Shown here: piece by piece, positions 40,192 through 51,360 of the stretch
Position numbering within the stretch: the stretch's first letter is position 1
Layout of the letters: every line of letters begins with the position of its first letter
Source of the DNA: Eretmocerus hayati
Lineage: Eukaryota > Arthropoda > Insecta > Hymenoptera > Aphelinidae
Direction of reading: 5' to 3'
NCBI GenBank assembly: GCA_029851415.1
Contig: CM056744.1
Coordinates: 119,072,838-119,136,837, forward strand
Length of the DNA stretch: 64,000 nucleotides
Notes under the pieces: model-generated
Database searches by the model: none
Told to the model about the DNA's origin: nothing
The model's input: only the letters and a program-made list of their open reading frames with translations
Translations under genes and position numbers: made by a program

Positions 40192-41240
40192 TGCAGTGTC
40201 TTAGGAAGACCAGACAGTTTATTTTCTGCCCGAGCGAGGCAAGTGAGTTATGATCAAGAGTTTTCCATTTGGTTAGTAAAGGCTCCTGGTGTATACTCGA
40301 ATGAATTTTGAGTGGCTGTAGTTGGATATCAGTCTGGTGTCTCGGGGTGATTGGAGGATGATGAAATATTTACATTGGGGTCGAAGTGATGGGATCATGA
40401 GGGTGTGAGATCATTATCTATTCAACGCACTCACTTTTGATCTCACTTCATAGCTTCGGAAAAACATTTTGATGTGGAAAAAGTCAATAACTAGTCGTGA
40501 AGTAACGAAAAATTTCAATATTACATAATTGAAAGTTTTCACTTATCTCCAATCTTCCACAGGGTAGAAGAAGAAGCATGTAGAGACTTGATTGTTGTCA
40601 TAATGCCTTTCTGGCATTGTCACAGATATTTGGGCATTCTCCAGATTTTTATAATATATCGAGGTAAAATTATTCATTGGTTTTTGCGTATGTCCACGTA
40701 AGTGAACACTTCTAGTGAGCAAGTTCAATAGTTGAATGAATTTTCTCAATTTGCAGCTAGTGATTAGCTATTTTGAAGCTTGTGAGCAAATTATGAACGT
40801 CCCTCGATATAGATTTGTATATTTTCAATATTATCTTGATGAATGATTCATTTAAAAAATTTGTGCTTTGAAATTCGGCATTTCATCTGTTGTTTTTGTT
40901 TTTTCTCTATTTATTCCGCTGACTGCGGTTTAATCGTACAATCTTTTATAAGTATGATATTTGAGAACTGAAGAGACTTACAATCTGGATTCCAAAGGGA
41001 ATGAAAAAAGCCATCAAAAGAATGAACAAACAATGCCGCATCGTGAAGGAGACATTTCAAATTATTTGAGTTTTTAGTTCCGGCTTTCTAGAGAATTTTT
41101 AAGATTGAGATCATTCTCTCTTCCAAGTGTGACGTTGAAAATGTCATCCTCCAAAAAATCGAGATGCAGCCTTTCACTTTTTTGTGGAATTGAAATGTGG
41201 CCTCGTACTTCTTGAATATTGAGACGTGATGGAAAATCAA

Positions 41241-41261
41241 TTTTTCGCACGACTGGGCGTG
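41241..41261 (+). repeat. 21-bp block identical to the hairpin arm at 33194-33214
   Basis: Begins TTTTTCGCACG and ends GGGCGTG. The downstream stem present at 33.2 kb is missing here. Confidence 0.6.
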
Positions 41262-42465
41262 TAGGGAGATACATTCCCCAAGCTCTGATTTACAAGCCGT
41301 ACCTCCCTGCAAATTTTGTGACAGGCATATAATGTCGCAGAACGTTGCTGTTGGTTGACTTAGGACAACTTGCGAGTTATTCGGAATTGTATGTTGGCAT
41401 TCAAATTTACTTTGACGATCTGCTATCTAAATTTTTTCGTGTCCTAATTTCATAGTGATAGTAATCTCAATGAATCCCTTAACCATATGTTTATGATGGG
41501 TTATACCATGAGATTCTAATCAGTTTTGATACGTACACACCCATGGTCTGTCAACCCGAATTTATTCGAATATTTTTTGAACCCATGCTTCAAAATGCTT
41601 GTGTTAATTTTTCTCGAATTTTTTCGACCGATAGCACTTTATGAACATAATTTATTCATGGCACAAATGTTCATTCAAAAAATAAGTAATTAGCAAAAAG
41701 TATTATTGGGAAAACTGTCCAATGGTACAAGTAGACTCGGGAAATTTGAGATTGGAGAAGGTCTCTTGTTCGGAAAAGAGATTAGGAAGACCGTTCCTCG
41801 GAAATTATTGCGCCTGAGGAGAGTGTACACCAATCCATAGTTTCAGTCAAATGAGAACTAAATGAATTCTACTTCCATCTATTTGTATGAACATCCTGAA
41901 GTTGATGTCAGTACTTACGACGACTGAAACTGAAAACTTTGCATAGCTGAAAATGATTGCTTAAAGACCAGCACAACATTTACTTCTTGTAGATCGTGGA
42001 TTAACAGAAAAGAAAAACTGCAGAAGAAGGTTTTTTGAGCCAAAAGGAACTTTCCAGTTAAACTTGCTTCGGAGGAAAAACACCTGAAAGCTCACTGGAA
42101 TTAATCATGATGAGTACTCGGCTCGTTCGTTTGAGATGCGCTCGTTTACTTAATTGCACAAAGTCGAGACATACGCATACTTCCCTTTTGCACTGCCACG
42201 TTCCTCCTCCTCAATCTTCCGAGTGCCGAAGTGACTGAAATTTGAGACAGCGCATTGCGAAATTGCTGCTGCTAATTATTCGCATTTCTCGCTATTCCCG
42301 CAAGTTTTGCGTCAACAAACTTTGATGAGATAGATATTTATTGTTTGCACGATCATTAGACGAACGTAAGTTCGAGATAATTTCGGTTGGTGCAATTTTT
42401 TCTGACTTCCTTTGAGCTTCAAGAGCTTGAAATAATGCGAGATGCCCCGCGTAGAAATTGAAAAT

Positions 42466-42622
42466 ATTGGCGACATGTCGCCGAGCTATCGCGAATTCCC
42501 ATTTGCGACAGCTCTGCGATAGGTCGGCGATAGGTCGGCGACATGTCGCCAATATGATTTTGCGACAGCTCGCCGACATATCGCCAAACCTGTATTTGCG
42601 ACATGTCGCAAATTCGTCGACA
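42466..42622. repeat. Array of GCGACATGTCGC-type palindromic motifs, left arm
   Basis: About nine variants of a 10-12-bp palindrome (CGACATGTCG, CGACAGCTCG, CGATAGGTCG, CGACATATCG) at irregular spacing. Mirrored at 44687-44843. Could be a protein-binding array for a transposase (inference). Confidence 0.7.
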
Positions 42623-44686
42623 AAATTTTTCAAAAATTCGAAATTTTATTCGATTTTGTGATTTTTCATGGAACGGGAATCGATCACAAGGAATCTGAGA
42701 TTGAAATTATGGGCTTGATGGTACTTTTATTTAATTAAAAATAGGCTCTTGGTGTACAAATTCATCTTTACATATCTTTTGACTTCTTGTTTAAGAAATT
42801 CCAACGTTTTACGTTCATAAGCACATTCACAAGGTCCAAATAATTAGAAAAATTTGATCGCAGTAGAATAGCGCGTATGATACATTATTACAAATTCGTA
42901 AGAAAACTCGCTCAACACTCTGATCGTCGGGCTAAAATCACTTGATCTTATAATTTTTTGTGACACAGCACAGATATTCACTTCTCATTTTGGTGAAAAT
43001 GATCAAGCTGATGAGTTTTGAAGCCGCATCTCGAAATCCGCAACACATTGCTCACTCGAGATGCCACGTCGTCGGGCCTCCCCATCGGAGCAAAGACGCT
43101 TCCGAGACGTCTGCGACTACTTATTGCAAGGCTGATGTAGGTGGACACATCAACCCCATGGCTGACTCTTTGTCTCGTGGAAAACAGACGGCCAAACTTT
43201 GACGGGCGAGACTCGATAAGGCATGCTTCCGCGATGATCATCCGGCGTAGCAGAACTCGCAGAACCCAATGCCATCCGTAGTTTTTCTGAAAAAATCACG
43301 CACACGCATTAGAAATGCAGCTTCTATTCTTGATACAGGTGGATGGTGATCAGGAAAAGCGAGATACAAGAGGCACATTTTCAAGATTTGAAGAGTAAAC
43401 ACTGCGTGCAATAAGGCGAGGTTATGACGGTCGACTGCACGTGAAAATTCATCGAAACTTAATTATATCGGTCAGAAATACTTATCTGATTTATTGAGAT
43501 TAGCCTCCGCATCCTCGGAAAGCATCTTCTGCGATAAAGCTGCTCAGCAATACAATAATTATCCCAAACGCCAAATGTCAGAGAAGATCGACAGAAAAGC
43601 CCGGTTGTGTGAATTTATTGTTGTTTACATTACCCGAATCTGAATAATATTGATCGATCGTCTTGCTCTCACTTCGTACCGGTGAATTGAAAAGTATACA
43701 GACAACTCGTTTCTGCCTCAATCTTCTCTGACATTTGGCGTTTGGGATAGTTATTGTATTGCTGAGCAGCTTTATCGCAGAAGGTGCTTTCCGAGGATGC
43801 GGAGGCTAATCTCAATAAATCAGATAAGTATTTCTGACCGATATAATTAAGTTTCGATGAATTTTCACGTGCAGTCGACCGTCATAACCTCGCCTTATTG
43901 CACGCAGTGTTTACTTTTCAAATCTTGAAAATGTGCCTCTTGTATCTCGCTTTTCCTGATCACCATCCACCTGTATCAAGAATAGAAGCTGCATTTCTAA
44001 TGCGTGTGCGTGATTTTTTCAGAAAAACTACGGATGGCATTGGGTTCTGCGAGTTCTGCTACGCCGGATGATCATCGCGGAAGCATGCCTTATCGAGTCT
44101 CGCCCGTCAAAGTTTGGCCGTCTGTTTTCCACGAGACAAAGAGTCAGCCATGGGGTTGATGTGTCCACCTACATCAGCCTTGCAATAAGTAGTCGCAGAC
44201 GTCTCGGAAGCGTCTTTGCTCCGATGGGGAGGCCCGACGACGTGGCATCTCGAGTGAGCAATGTGTTGCGGATTTCGAGATGCGGCTTCAAAACTCATCA
44301 GCTTGATCATTTTCACCAAAATGAGAAGTGAATATCTGTGCTGTGTCACAAAAAATTATAAGATCAAGTGATTTTAGCCCGACGATCAGAGTGTTGAGCG
44401 AGTTTTCTTACGAATTTGTAATAATGTATCATACGCGCTATTCTACTGCGATCAAATTTTTCTAATTATTTGGACCTTGTGAATGTGCTTATGAACGTAA
44501 AACGTTGGAATTTCTTAAACAAGAAGTCAAAAGATATGTAAAGATGAATTTGTACACCAAGAGCCTATTTTTAATTAAATAAAAGTACCATCAAGCCCAT
44601 AATTTCAATCTCAGATTCCTTGTGATCGATTCCCGTTCCATGAAAAATCACAAAATCGAATAAAATTTCGAATTTTTGAAAAATTT

Positions 44687-44843
44687 TGTCGACGAATTTG
44701 CGACATGTCGCAAATACAGGTTTGGCGATATGTCGGCGAGCTGTCGCAAAATCATATTGGCGACATGTCGCCGACCTATCGCCGACCTATCGCAGAGCTG
44801 TCGCAAATGGGAATTCGCGATAGCTCGGCGACATGTCGCCAAT
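44687..44843. repeat. Array of GCGACATGTCGC-type palindromic motifs, right arm
   Basis: Mirror copy of the array at 42466-42622 at the other end of the palindrome. Confidence 0.7.
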
Positions 44844-44865
44844 ATTTTCAATTTCTACGCGGGGC

Positions 44866-45196
44866 TTTTACGACAGTACCGATGAAAATTTTTGTAATCA
44901 TACAAACCAAGTCATACTGCTTCGGACCACTACCTTCCAGTTTTGCAAAATTAATGCAAACTCAACTTGTGAGATGTATCAATTTTTTTTCACCGCCTTG
45001 AGTGTTTTGTTTTGTGAAACTGCCGAGACGCAATATTAGTTGGTCATGCCCCATCTCAGCATTTCTAACGTTCATCACAACGAGTAGTTCAGTGAATCGG
45101 GAATTCATTACGGGAAAGGCTATATATTTTGTGAGTTTGCGGTATAGAACAGACGTAGAAGTAAGAGTCTGACGTTTTTTCGACGTTCGTCCTACA
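44866..45196. other. Non-coding stretch, no recognised gene
   Basis: Short frames only, no motif. Confidence 0.4.
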
Positions 45197-45450
45197 GTTT
45201 CCAAATCATCATTGAAGTTTTGACAATTTGAATTGACCCCATCCAATTTGGAGGCGGCTGCTCATAAGCTACCGAATTCGCGAAATGTTGTGATATGATA
45301 TTCTCCTCTGAATCACGAGAGCTCGTTTTATTGAAATAACAGAAATTTGCAGTTGAAGACCAGTAGGCCTGCCTTGAAATGATCGTCGAAATCAATTTTA
45401 AATCACGTGACTCAGTTTCCACCATATTGAGTGACACCAAACCCGAAAAA
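45197..45450 (-). mobile_element. Degraded copy of the 59-kb MITE family, inverted
   Basis: Read in reverse complement it follows the element at 59109-59631 block by block. Shared landmarks are the ATCATCATTGAAGTTTTGACA block, a degraded CCATCCAAT/GGCGGC block, CTGAATCACGAGAGCT, TCACGTGACTC, and an ACCCGAAAAA block at the far side. Substitutions and small indels are common, so this is an old fragment with unclear ends. Confidence 0.65.
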
Positions 45451-48400
45451 ATTCTAGGCATGATATTCGATTATTCTCAGATTGAAAAATGTCCAAATTT
45501 TCAGACATCGTATTTCTTTAAACGTAAACTTCCATCACACGACCATATTGAAATGATATTTTGGGGTCATTCCAGCTCTCTAATTTATGCAAAGATTCTT
45601 CGTACAGAAAATTAGCAAATTGGTCTCATATAGTTTACATTTTGAGACAATTTTCCAGATAAAATTTTGCATCTCGTTATTTATATTGATATATCGATAA
45701 CTTCCGTCTTCATCTGCAAGATGCTCATTAGTGAAATTTGATGATGTATTTAGAACTCATTGAAAATTTTCTCTTTAGTGAAAAAAATATCTTCTTCTAT
45801 TCAATTTTTTTCAGCGATTCATCACATTCTTGTGGAGCAGTCTTTTGCAAGCGTCTAGACTCAAATCTTCTCAGAAGAATATCCATGTAATTAATGAATA
45901 GGTACTTGAATTTTCCCAGCGTTAACGAAAGATCGACAAGTTTTCATTTCATTCAGTTTCAGTGCACAAACACAGCATATTCCATTGCTCTCAAATCCAG
46001 ACTTCCGTCATAATTGTTCAAAGAAAGAGATTTTATCATCTGTGGCAATGTAATGCTTCTACCGAGCAGAGGAAAAATTGCTACAGGCAGCGTAGATTAC
46101 AAAGAAGAAAAAGACGGTCTTTAGATTGAGAAAAATGAGCCAGATCTCTCTGTCGGATGAGAAAAAAACAACAGGTAGCGGGAAAACAGTTTGAAACATG
46201 AAACTGTGCGAAAAAAAAGGAATAGAAAAAGACCAGTAGCGTACGACTAGCAGAAACAAAAGAGGAATATAGTTGCAGAGGGGAAAGAAGAAAGCTCGCA
46301 TCGGGCTACTTTGCCACCGTGTTACTCCGCCGCGTACCGGAAGCTCGTCGTACAAAAGCCAAGTGCTTTTCAACACCCGCAGAGAATAAGGCTTCTCGAT
46401 TCCTTATGAAGCCGGAGATATCCTACACTACGTTTCTCACATATGCATATTTTTCACGCGCAAGCTCTTGCCACGCACGCATATTATGAATATTTAAAGA
46501 GTGTACGTAGTTTTGTCGTCGTCGGAACTCTGGAATCACCCTAAACACTCTCACTTTTATATTCACCTCTTTTATTCGTCGTCGACACACTCGCTGCTCG
46601 TCACAGTATATATTCTATAGCTAAAAGTGGAAGACGAAAGCATTGTGAAAGCTTGGACTTTTAATGCGAAAGTTCAACGTGGGTGCTCCGGAGAGTTATT
46701 GTTCGTTGAATCAGTTACTTTGCACGGCAGCTAGAGATTCAAGCTATATGCTATACCGACTCGAAAGGAAGCAAACTTTTCAAAATGCTTCGCGCGAAAG
46801 AGCACTTTGTATGTTAACCCTGGGAAAGGAAAAGTAGAGAGGGATCGGCTTTTTAGTTTGTTCGGGTGTTGACTCAATGAAAATAGATCTGCTTAGTGTA
46901 CCGAGAGTGGATTCTTTGGGCGCTGAATGATTATATCTTAAATTATACGATTTGCATTAAGGAGATCATCGATCTCGGATAGTTTGTTAGATGTTACGTC
47001 TCTTGGATTGGAGATACATTTCAGAAGTTTACTCGGAAAATCTTTGAGTTTGCCATGGCTTCTCGAAACTTTTCTGAGTGGTTTTAGATTTGTACTCGAT
47101 ACCAGGCTTTCTTCAGCAATGCAAATGAAGCAGTCGAAAAATCGATGAGCCTTCCACTTACGGATATTTACAGATTTTTCTTATCCTTTCATTCTTTGGT
47201 TGGCAATAGATCCTGGTGCAGTTTTTCATTACAAGGTAAATAAAATTGAGCTATCCAATTGCGGGCTCCTGCCGATGAAATTCAGCAAAAACAAATAAAA
47301 ACGCAGTTCTAGCTGAAATCACTTTATTTGGATTCACTATTTCTGGCTCAAATGCATATGTTGTAATCCCTGAATCCCGATATACCTATACATGGATCTC
47401 ATATTTGTTCAGCTTCTCCATAGATTTGGCTCAGATTAGAAAGGTTTTGACAAATCACCCAACAGTGTATTTTTATCATACTAAATAATTTGGTATATTC
47501 CAAAATTGTATCGCCCAGCTCTCCCAAAATATTGCTGTACTCGATTTTGCTCTCAAATATGTTTAGATTCATGAAAATTATCACCCCTTTTACCTGAATA
47601 TTTTCATTGGTTTTTCCGCATGAGCATGTATCATTGTTTCTCTCACTCTGTTCGATTTACCTGCGAATTTTCATCGGCTGCAATAGCGAATACGAATCGG
47701 CAGGTCATAACGGAGAATCCAAACTTCCCTACCTTTTCAGCACCTACCACAAAAATCCTCAACAATTCAACTGTAAACAACAACAGCAACATACGCGCTC
47801 GTACATTTTATTCAGATAATTTTACTTGCGTGTCGCGAATTTTTCACATCTCTACCGTTCATACAATCCTTAATATAATCTGCCAAAAAATTATCCCATT
47901 CGGTAATACCCATGCTAATTCCTACACACAACCTCTCCCGAGTAAAATCATCTATTGCTTTTCCTTCTGTGGGGCTTCTGCTTTGTATTTAAATACGCAC
48001 AACGTACTGCAGCGCGAGGTTCGCCCGATTTATTGCGCGTACGTGTAGCACGGGTCTCTCGAGTGAATAATTTTCAAACCCAAAAAAAAGATGCTCCGTT
48101 GGCTCTCTCTCGGGAAAGTGTAGGGCTAGAGAGATGCACCGAAGCGAGCGTTTATGCTAATTACACACGAAGCACGGTCCCGACATGCGCGAGGTACTCT
48201 TTTGCGAACTCTAATACTCATCAATCCTCGTTGACCTATACCCGCTATTTTCTGGCTATATTACGTGTAGTACCCGACACAGGCAACCAATAGTACTCTT
48301 TCATCGTCGTGGGAAATAATCTCATTCGTATAAAATGCGTTGAATCAGCCTCGATTCGACTGTCATCTGAGTTTTTCATTCGGTGGAGAAAATTAATTGA

Positions 48401-50293
48401 TATTTGGTGTTAAGGGTCTCGGAGTGACTTGGAAGTTTGTGCTCAATCATGAGCTGGCTTATGGATTAGATTAGAGTATTTTATAGTATTGGCTCAATTA
48501 CCGAGAAATTCGATAGTCGATGCTCACCCTGATCCAAATTTACAAACATTTCATTTCGGATTCACAAGATGACGAAGAATCGAAGGAAAATTTCGTAAAA
48601 TTTTAATAACATCAAAATCGTCCTCATCAATTTTCCATGGATCTCATGCAAAATGATATTGAATTATAATGACAAGTGCCTCTCAGTGATTGACGAAAAT
48701 TGATCCATCAGAACGAAACTCACACATTCAAATCCAGAACATTCGATTTTGCAAGATTACGTAATGTTAACGGTTGGGAAACGTTAGAAGAAAATCTTCT
48801 CGACGAAAAAAAGAACTGGCTAAAGGCTGCATCTATTGTGTAAAGCACAGCTTGTGAGAGTTACAGGCTGCTGTGTCAATTCCAAGATGCACTCGAAGAA
48901 CTCCCGGTCGCACGCGAACTAACTTGATTTAGGGTTTCATTCTTTAAAGTGCTACAAGATCGTATAGGCAAGGGAAAAACAAGGCAGACCTTAGAATTTA
49001 TGAGTGGTTTTTTTTAAAGCTCTGGTCGGATCTCCACCGATCGTAAAGATCTTGTCCCAGTCTTCCTGACTCTCACTTGGGAAAATTACATCACCTCAAA
49101 AAATGATGTAAACTGTTTGTCAACACGATACGAATACTTGAATCGGAGATTCTAGTACTGATGATCGAATACTAAAATCCCAATTTCCACGAAACTATTC
49201 GCTGCGAGATTCAGCGTAGCGCTGCCTAGCGGCGTTTTCCAAACTTCCCAAAAGCGTCTGCACGCAAGAGTATTGGGGGACCATAGCATACGCAGCATCA
49301 GGCGTGGACGTGGTTTTCGTCTAATTGTAAGAAAACCGTGGCTCAAACCAACCAAGAGTAAGCGAGAAAGTTGTTGGGTATTTAATTGCAAAGATTTTGA
49401 GCGATTGTAGACATCAATCAGGGTAATATTGAAAGACTTACAGGACTCGAAAGTATCGGAGTGAGCCGGTGGCTTGAGCGGCGGTCACGACACCCATATG
49501 CAAAAAGCATAGGCCAAATCTTGTAAACGTTCCAACTTACTCAATTTTGCTCGGATTTAGGATCACGACCTCTCAAACTCTTCATTTTTAAAAAAACCCA
49601 CAACTTCTTCGCATACTGTTGCCACTTGTGAGCTATGGTTTCTGAGTTAAACCTATGAGAAGAGCCACGCTGTATGCCGCACTGTATAACGCGTCCCCTA
49701 ACACTGCTTACAGCGTAGTGCACGCGGTGGCCACCTACAGTGCACAATCCGCATGTTCGAGCCCTGTAAGATGGCGTTGAAGTCAGCTCTCTAAGGTAGA
49801 AAAAGTTACGTGATATGCAAGAGGCAAGTTCAAAAATTTAAACAAATTTGGCATAGAGTCATTTAAACAACTGCGAGTGACAAAATCGTCAAAGTTTACG
49901 TGTTTGAGTTGATGAAACATTTAGAGGAATATAATAAATCGGGTTGTAGACCGAGTATCAGACCGTTCTGTGATGGGTTAGTGTTGTTTACTGTTTACTT
50001 CTACCTTGGAGAGTTTCTTTTCCTCGCCGCTAGATGCGCCACTTTTGGTCGAACGTGCGGATCGCCCGTTTTGAATCTCAAAAGCGCGCGGCTCGGAGCG
50101 GCGGGAAAGTTCGATCAAAGGGATCAAGCAAGTGCTGAAGAATCTTTGAGCTTTCTGGTTTACATAACTCCATCCCCTGAATCAACCCTTACTTGTATGA
50201 AACTTCGATAGAGTTTATCCGTCCCAATTCGAAATGATGCCACGGAATCTCCTCCAACAACAAATCATTAAATTGTAATCCTTCTTGTTTCAG
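45451..50293. other. Non-coding stretch upstream of the first visible CCR4 exon
   Basis: No exon recognised. Part of it is probably CCR4 intron, because the exon at 50294 starts with a splice acceptor and needs an upstream partner. Two overlapping + frames at 47620-48048 and 47955-48293 are open but contain no leucine-rich repeat or other motif. The last bases (about 50274-50293) are a pyrimidine-rich acceptor ending TTTCAG. Confidence 0.5.
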
Positions 50294-50362
50294 TTACGGC
50301 GAGTCATCCACCTCAAAGGCCATGGATTCCGTTAACGAGGCCGAACAGATCGAGACCGACAT
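50294..50362 (+). CDS. twin: CCR4/CNOT6 deadenylase, internal exon (linker before nuclease domain)
   Basis: A 69-bp exon bounded by TTTCAG and GTGAGC. It takes one base from the preceding exon, encodes 22 full codons reading TASHPPQRPWIPLTRPNRSRPT, and passes one base (T) to the next exon. PPxRPWIPLxxPxxxRPT is the conserved stretch between the leucine-rich repeats and the EEP nuclease domain of insect CCR4 proteins. It is too short to stand out as an ORF and was found by matching the family's sequence just upstream of MCYNVL. The product is the catalytic deadenylase subunit of the cytoplasmic CCR4-NOT complex, which shortens mRNA poly(A) tails. The upstream leucine-rich-repeat exons were not found in the window. 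Confidence 0.9.
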
Positions 50363-50494
50363 GTGAGCGTTTACATCTTATGTTTTCAGCTCAATACTTC
50401 ATTTACACCATCCTCGTCTATTTGATGTTCAAATTAACCTTGATGAACAATATTCGATATCGCACTGAGGATTGGAGATCTTCTTTTATTTATG

Positions 50495-51360
50495 AACCCT
50501 CTAGGGTCGAGGGTATCATGGACACCGTAATTACTTTTTTTTTTTTTTATGGAAATGTCCCCGTTTGACGAGCCGTTTGGCCCTTGGATAAGGGACGAGA
50601 CCCGAAATTATCTCTAAATGGACGGAATCAGTAGTGGATCTTGCGGGTCCCACCAAGTGTTCAGAATATTTTATTATTATATTGAGTACATACACAAATA
50701 AATTTCTGGCTTTCAAGAAGAGCGCTTATTTCCGAACATTTGGAGTAAATGTATAACGACAAAAAAGGTAACAAACATAGCCCAGTGAGAGTACTATAAA
50801 ATCAGTTGATTAATTTCAATGTCTACTCAATAGATAGCTGAGTCATCGATTGCCGAAGTACTAAGTTATACTGAGTTCTGCAGGATCCACTTTTTGCTCA
50901 ATTACATGCCCAAATATTTTTTGACGTGAAACTTGCCCACGCATGGATAAGAATACCGCGGAAGCCGAGCGGGTCCTGTGGGCTCCACTTTTTGAATGGC
51001 TCAGCCCCTAGATAATTTTTGGATTTGGACCATTCTAATGCCCGAATACCTCCAAGGAAAGCTTAAAAAAGATGTTCCAGTGGGTATTGTTCAGTGAAGA
51101 ATTATTCCCACCCCTACATAAATCGTTACAAACCGTACATTAACTCTTTTTCTCATCAATCTTCGCGCGAGCGCTGGGTTTCGTGTACTTCCAACGACTG
51201 CGTACGCGTAATCAGGGCATCTGATCGCCACAGATGATTAATTTTGGTCTAGACGAAAGTAAGCGCCATGCAAAACTGCCGGAATATTGCTGTGGTGGAG
51301 CTTGGCCTTCTATATCACAAGAGTGGGTCCCACGGGACCCTCTAGGCGCTGGATGGTTAA
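50495..51360. mobile_element. Degraded piggyBac-like element
   Basis: The right end reads, in reverse complement, TTAACCATCCAGCGCC followed by CTAGAGGGTCCCGTGGGACC: a TTAA target, CC start and a GGGTCC palindrome, as in piggyBac-type repeats. The left end AACCCTCTAGGG at 50495 is a degraded counterpart lacking an intact TTAA. Related GGGTCC/GGATCC motifs followed by ACTTTTTG occur inside near 50885 and 50975. No transposase ORF remains. Confidence 0.45.

Larger units (their letters stand above)
36926..42443. other. Non-coding stretch, no recognised gene
   Basis: No exon or RNA gene recognised. It includes a GGT-rich microsatellite (40163-40191) and the 21-bp block shared with 33.2 kb (41241-41261). 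Frames around 39722-40057 are open on both strands without motifs. Confidence 0.45.
42444..44865. mobile_element. 2.4-kb nearly perfect palindrome (giant foldback element)
   Basis: The left arm 42444-43588 and right arm 43721-44865 are both 1145 bp and reverse complements of each other, with very few differences; two different frames of 80 and 87 codons translate identically in both arms. The spacer is 132 bp. Ends read GCCCCGCGTAG ... CTACGCGGGGC. The outer 170 bp of each arm is packed with palindromic CGACATGTCG-type motifs. No protein family is recognised in the arms and no target duplication is visible (flanks TGCGAGAT and TTTTACGA). It is either a foldback transposon or an inverted duplication. 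The near-identity implies recent origin or gene conversion between arms. Confidence 0.9.

Noticed and set aside
42292..42633. 113-codon frame with repeated ATCRR/CRK motifs, and its mirror at 44676-44885
   Set aside because: The apparent protein repeat is the CGACATGTCG motif array read as codons.
42960..43202. 80-codon frame with an ADSLSR-like ending reminiscent of the end of retroelement RNase H domains; repeated at 44107-44349
   Set aside because: Only a handful of residues match and no reverse transcriptase or other RNase H motif is nearby; the frame is duplicated simply because it lies in both palindrome arms.
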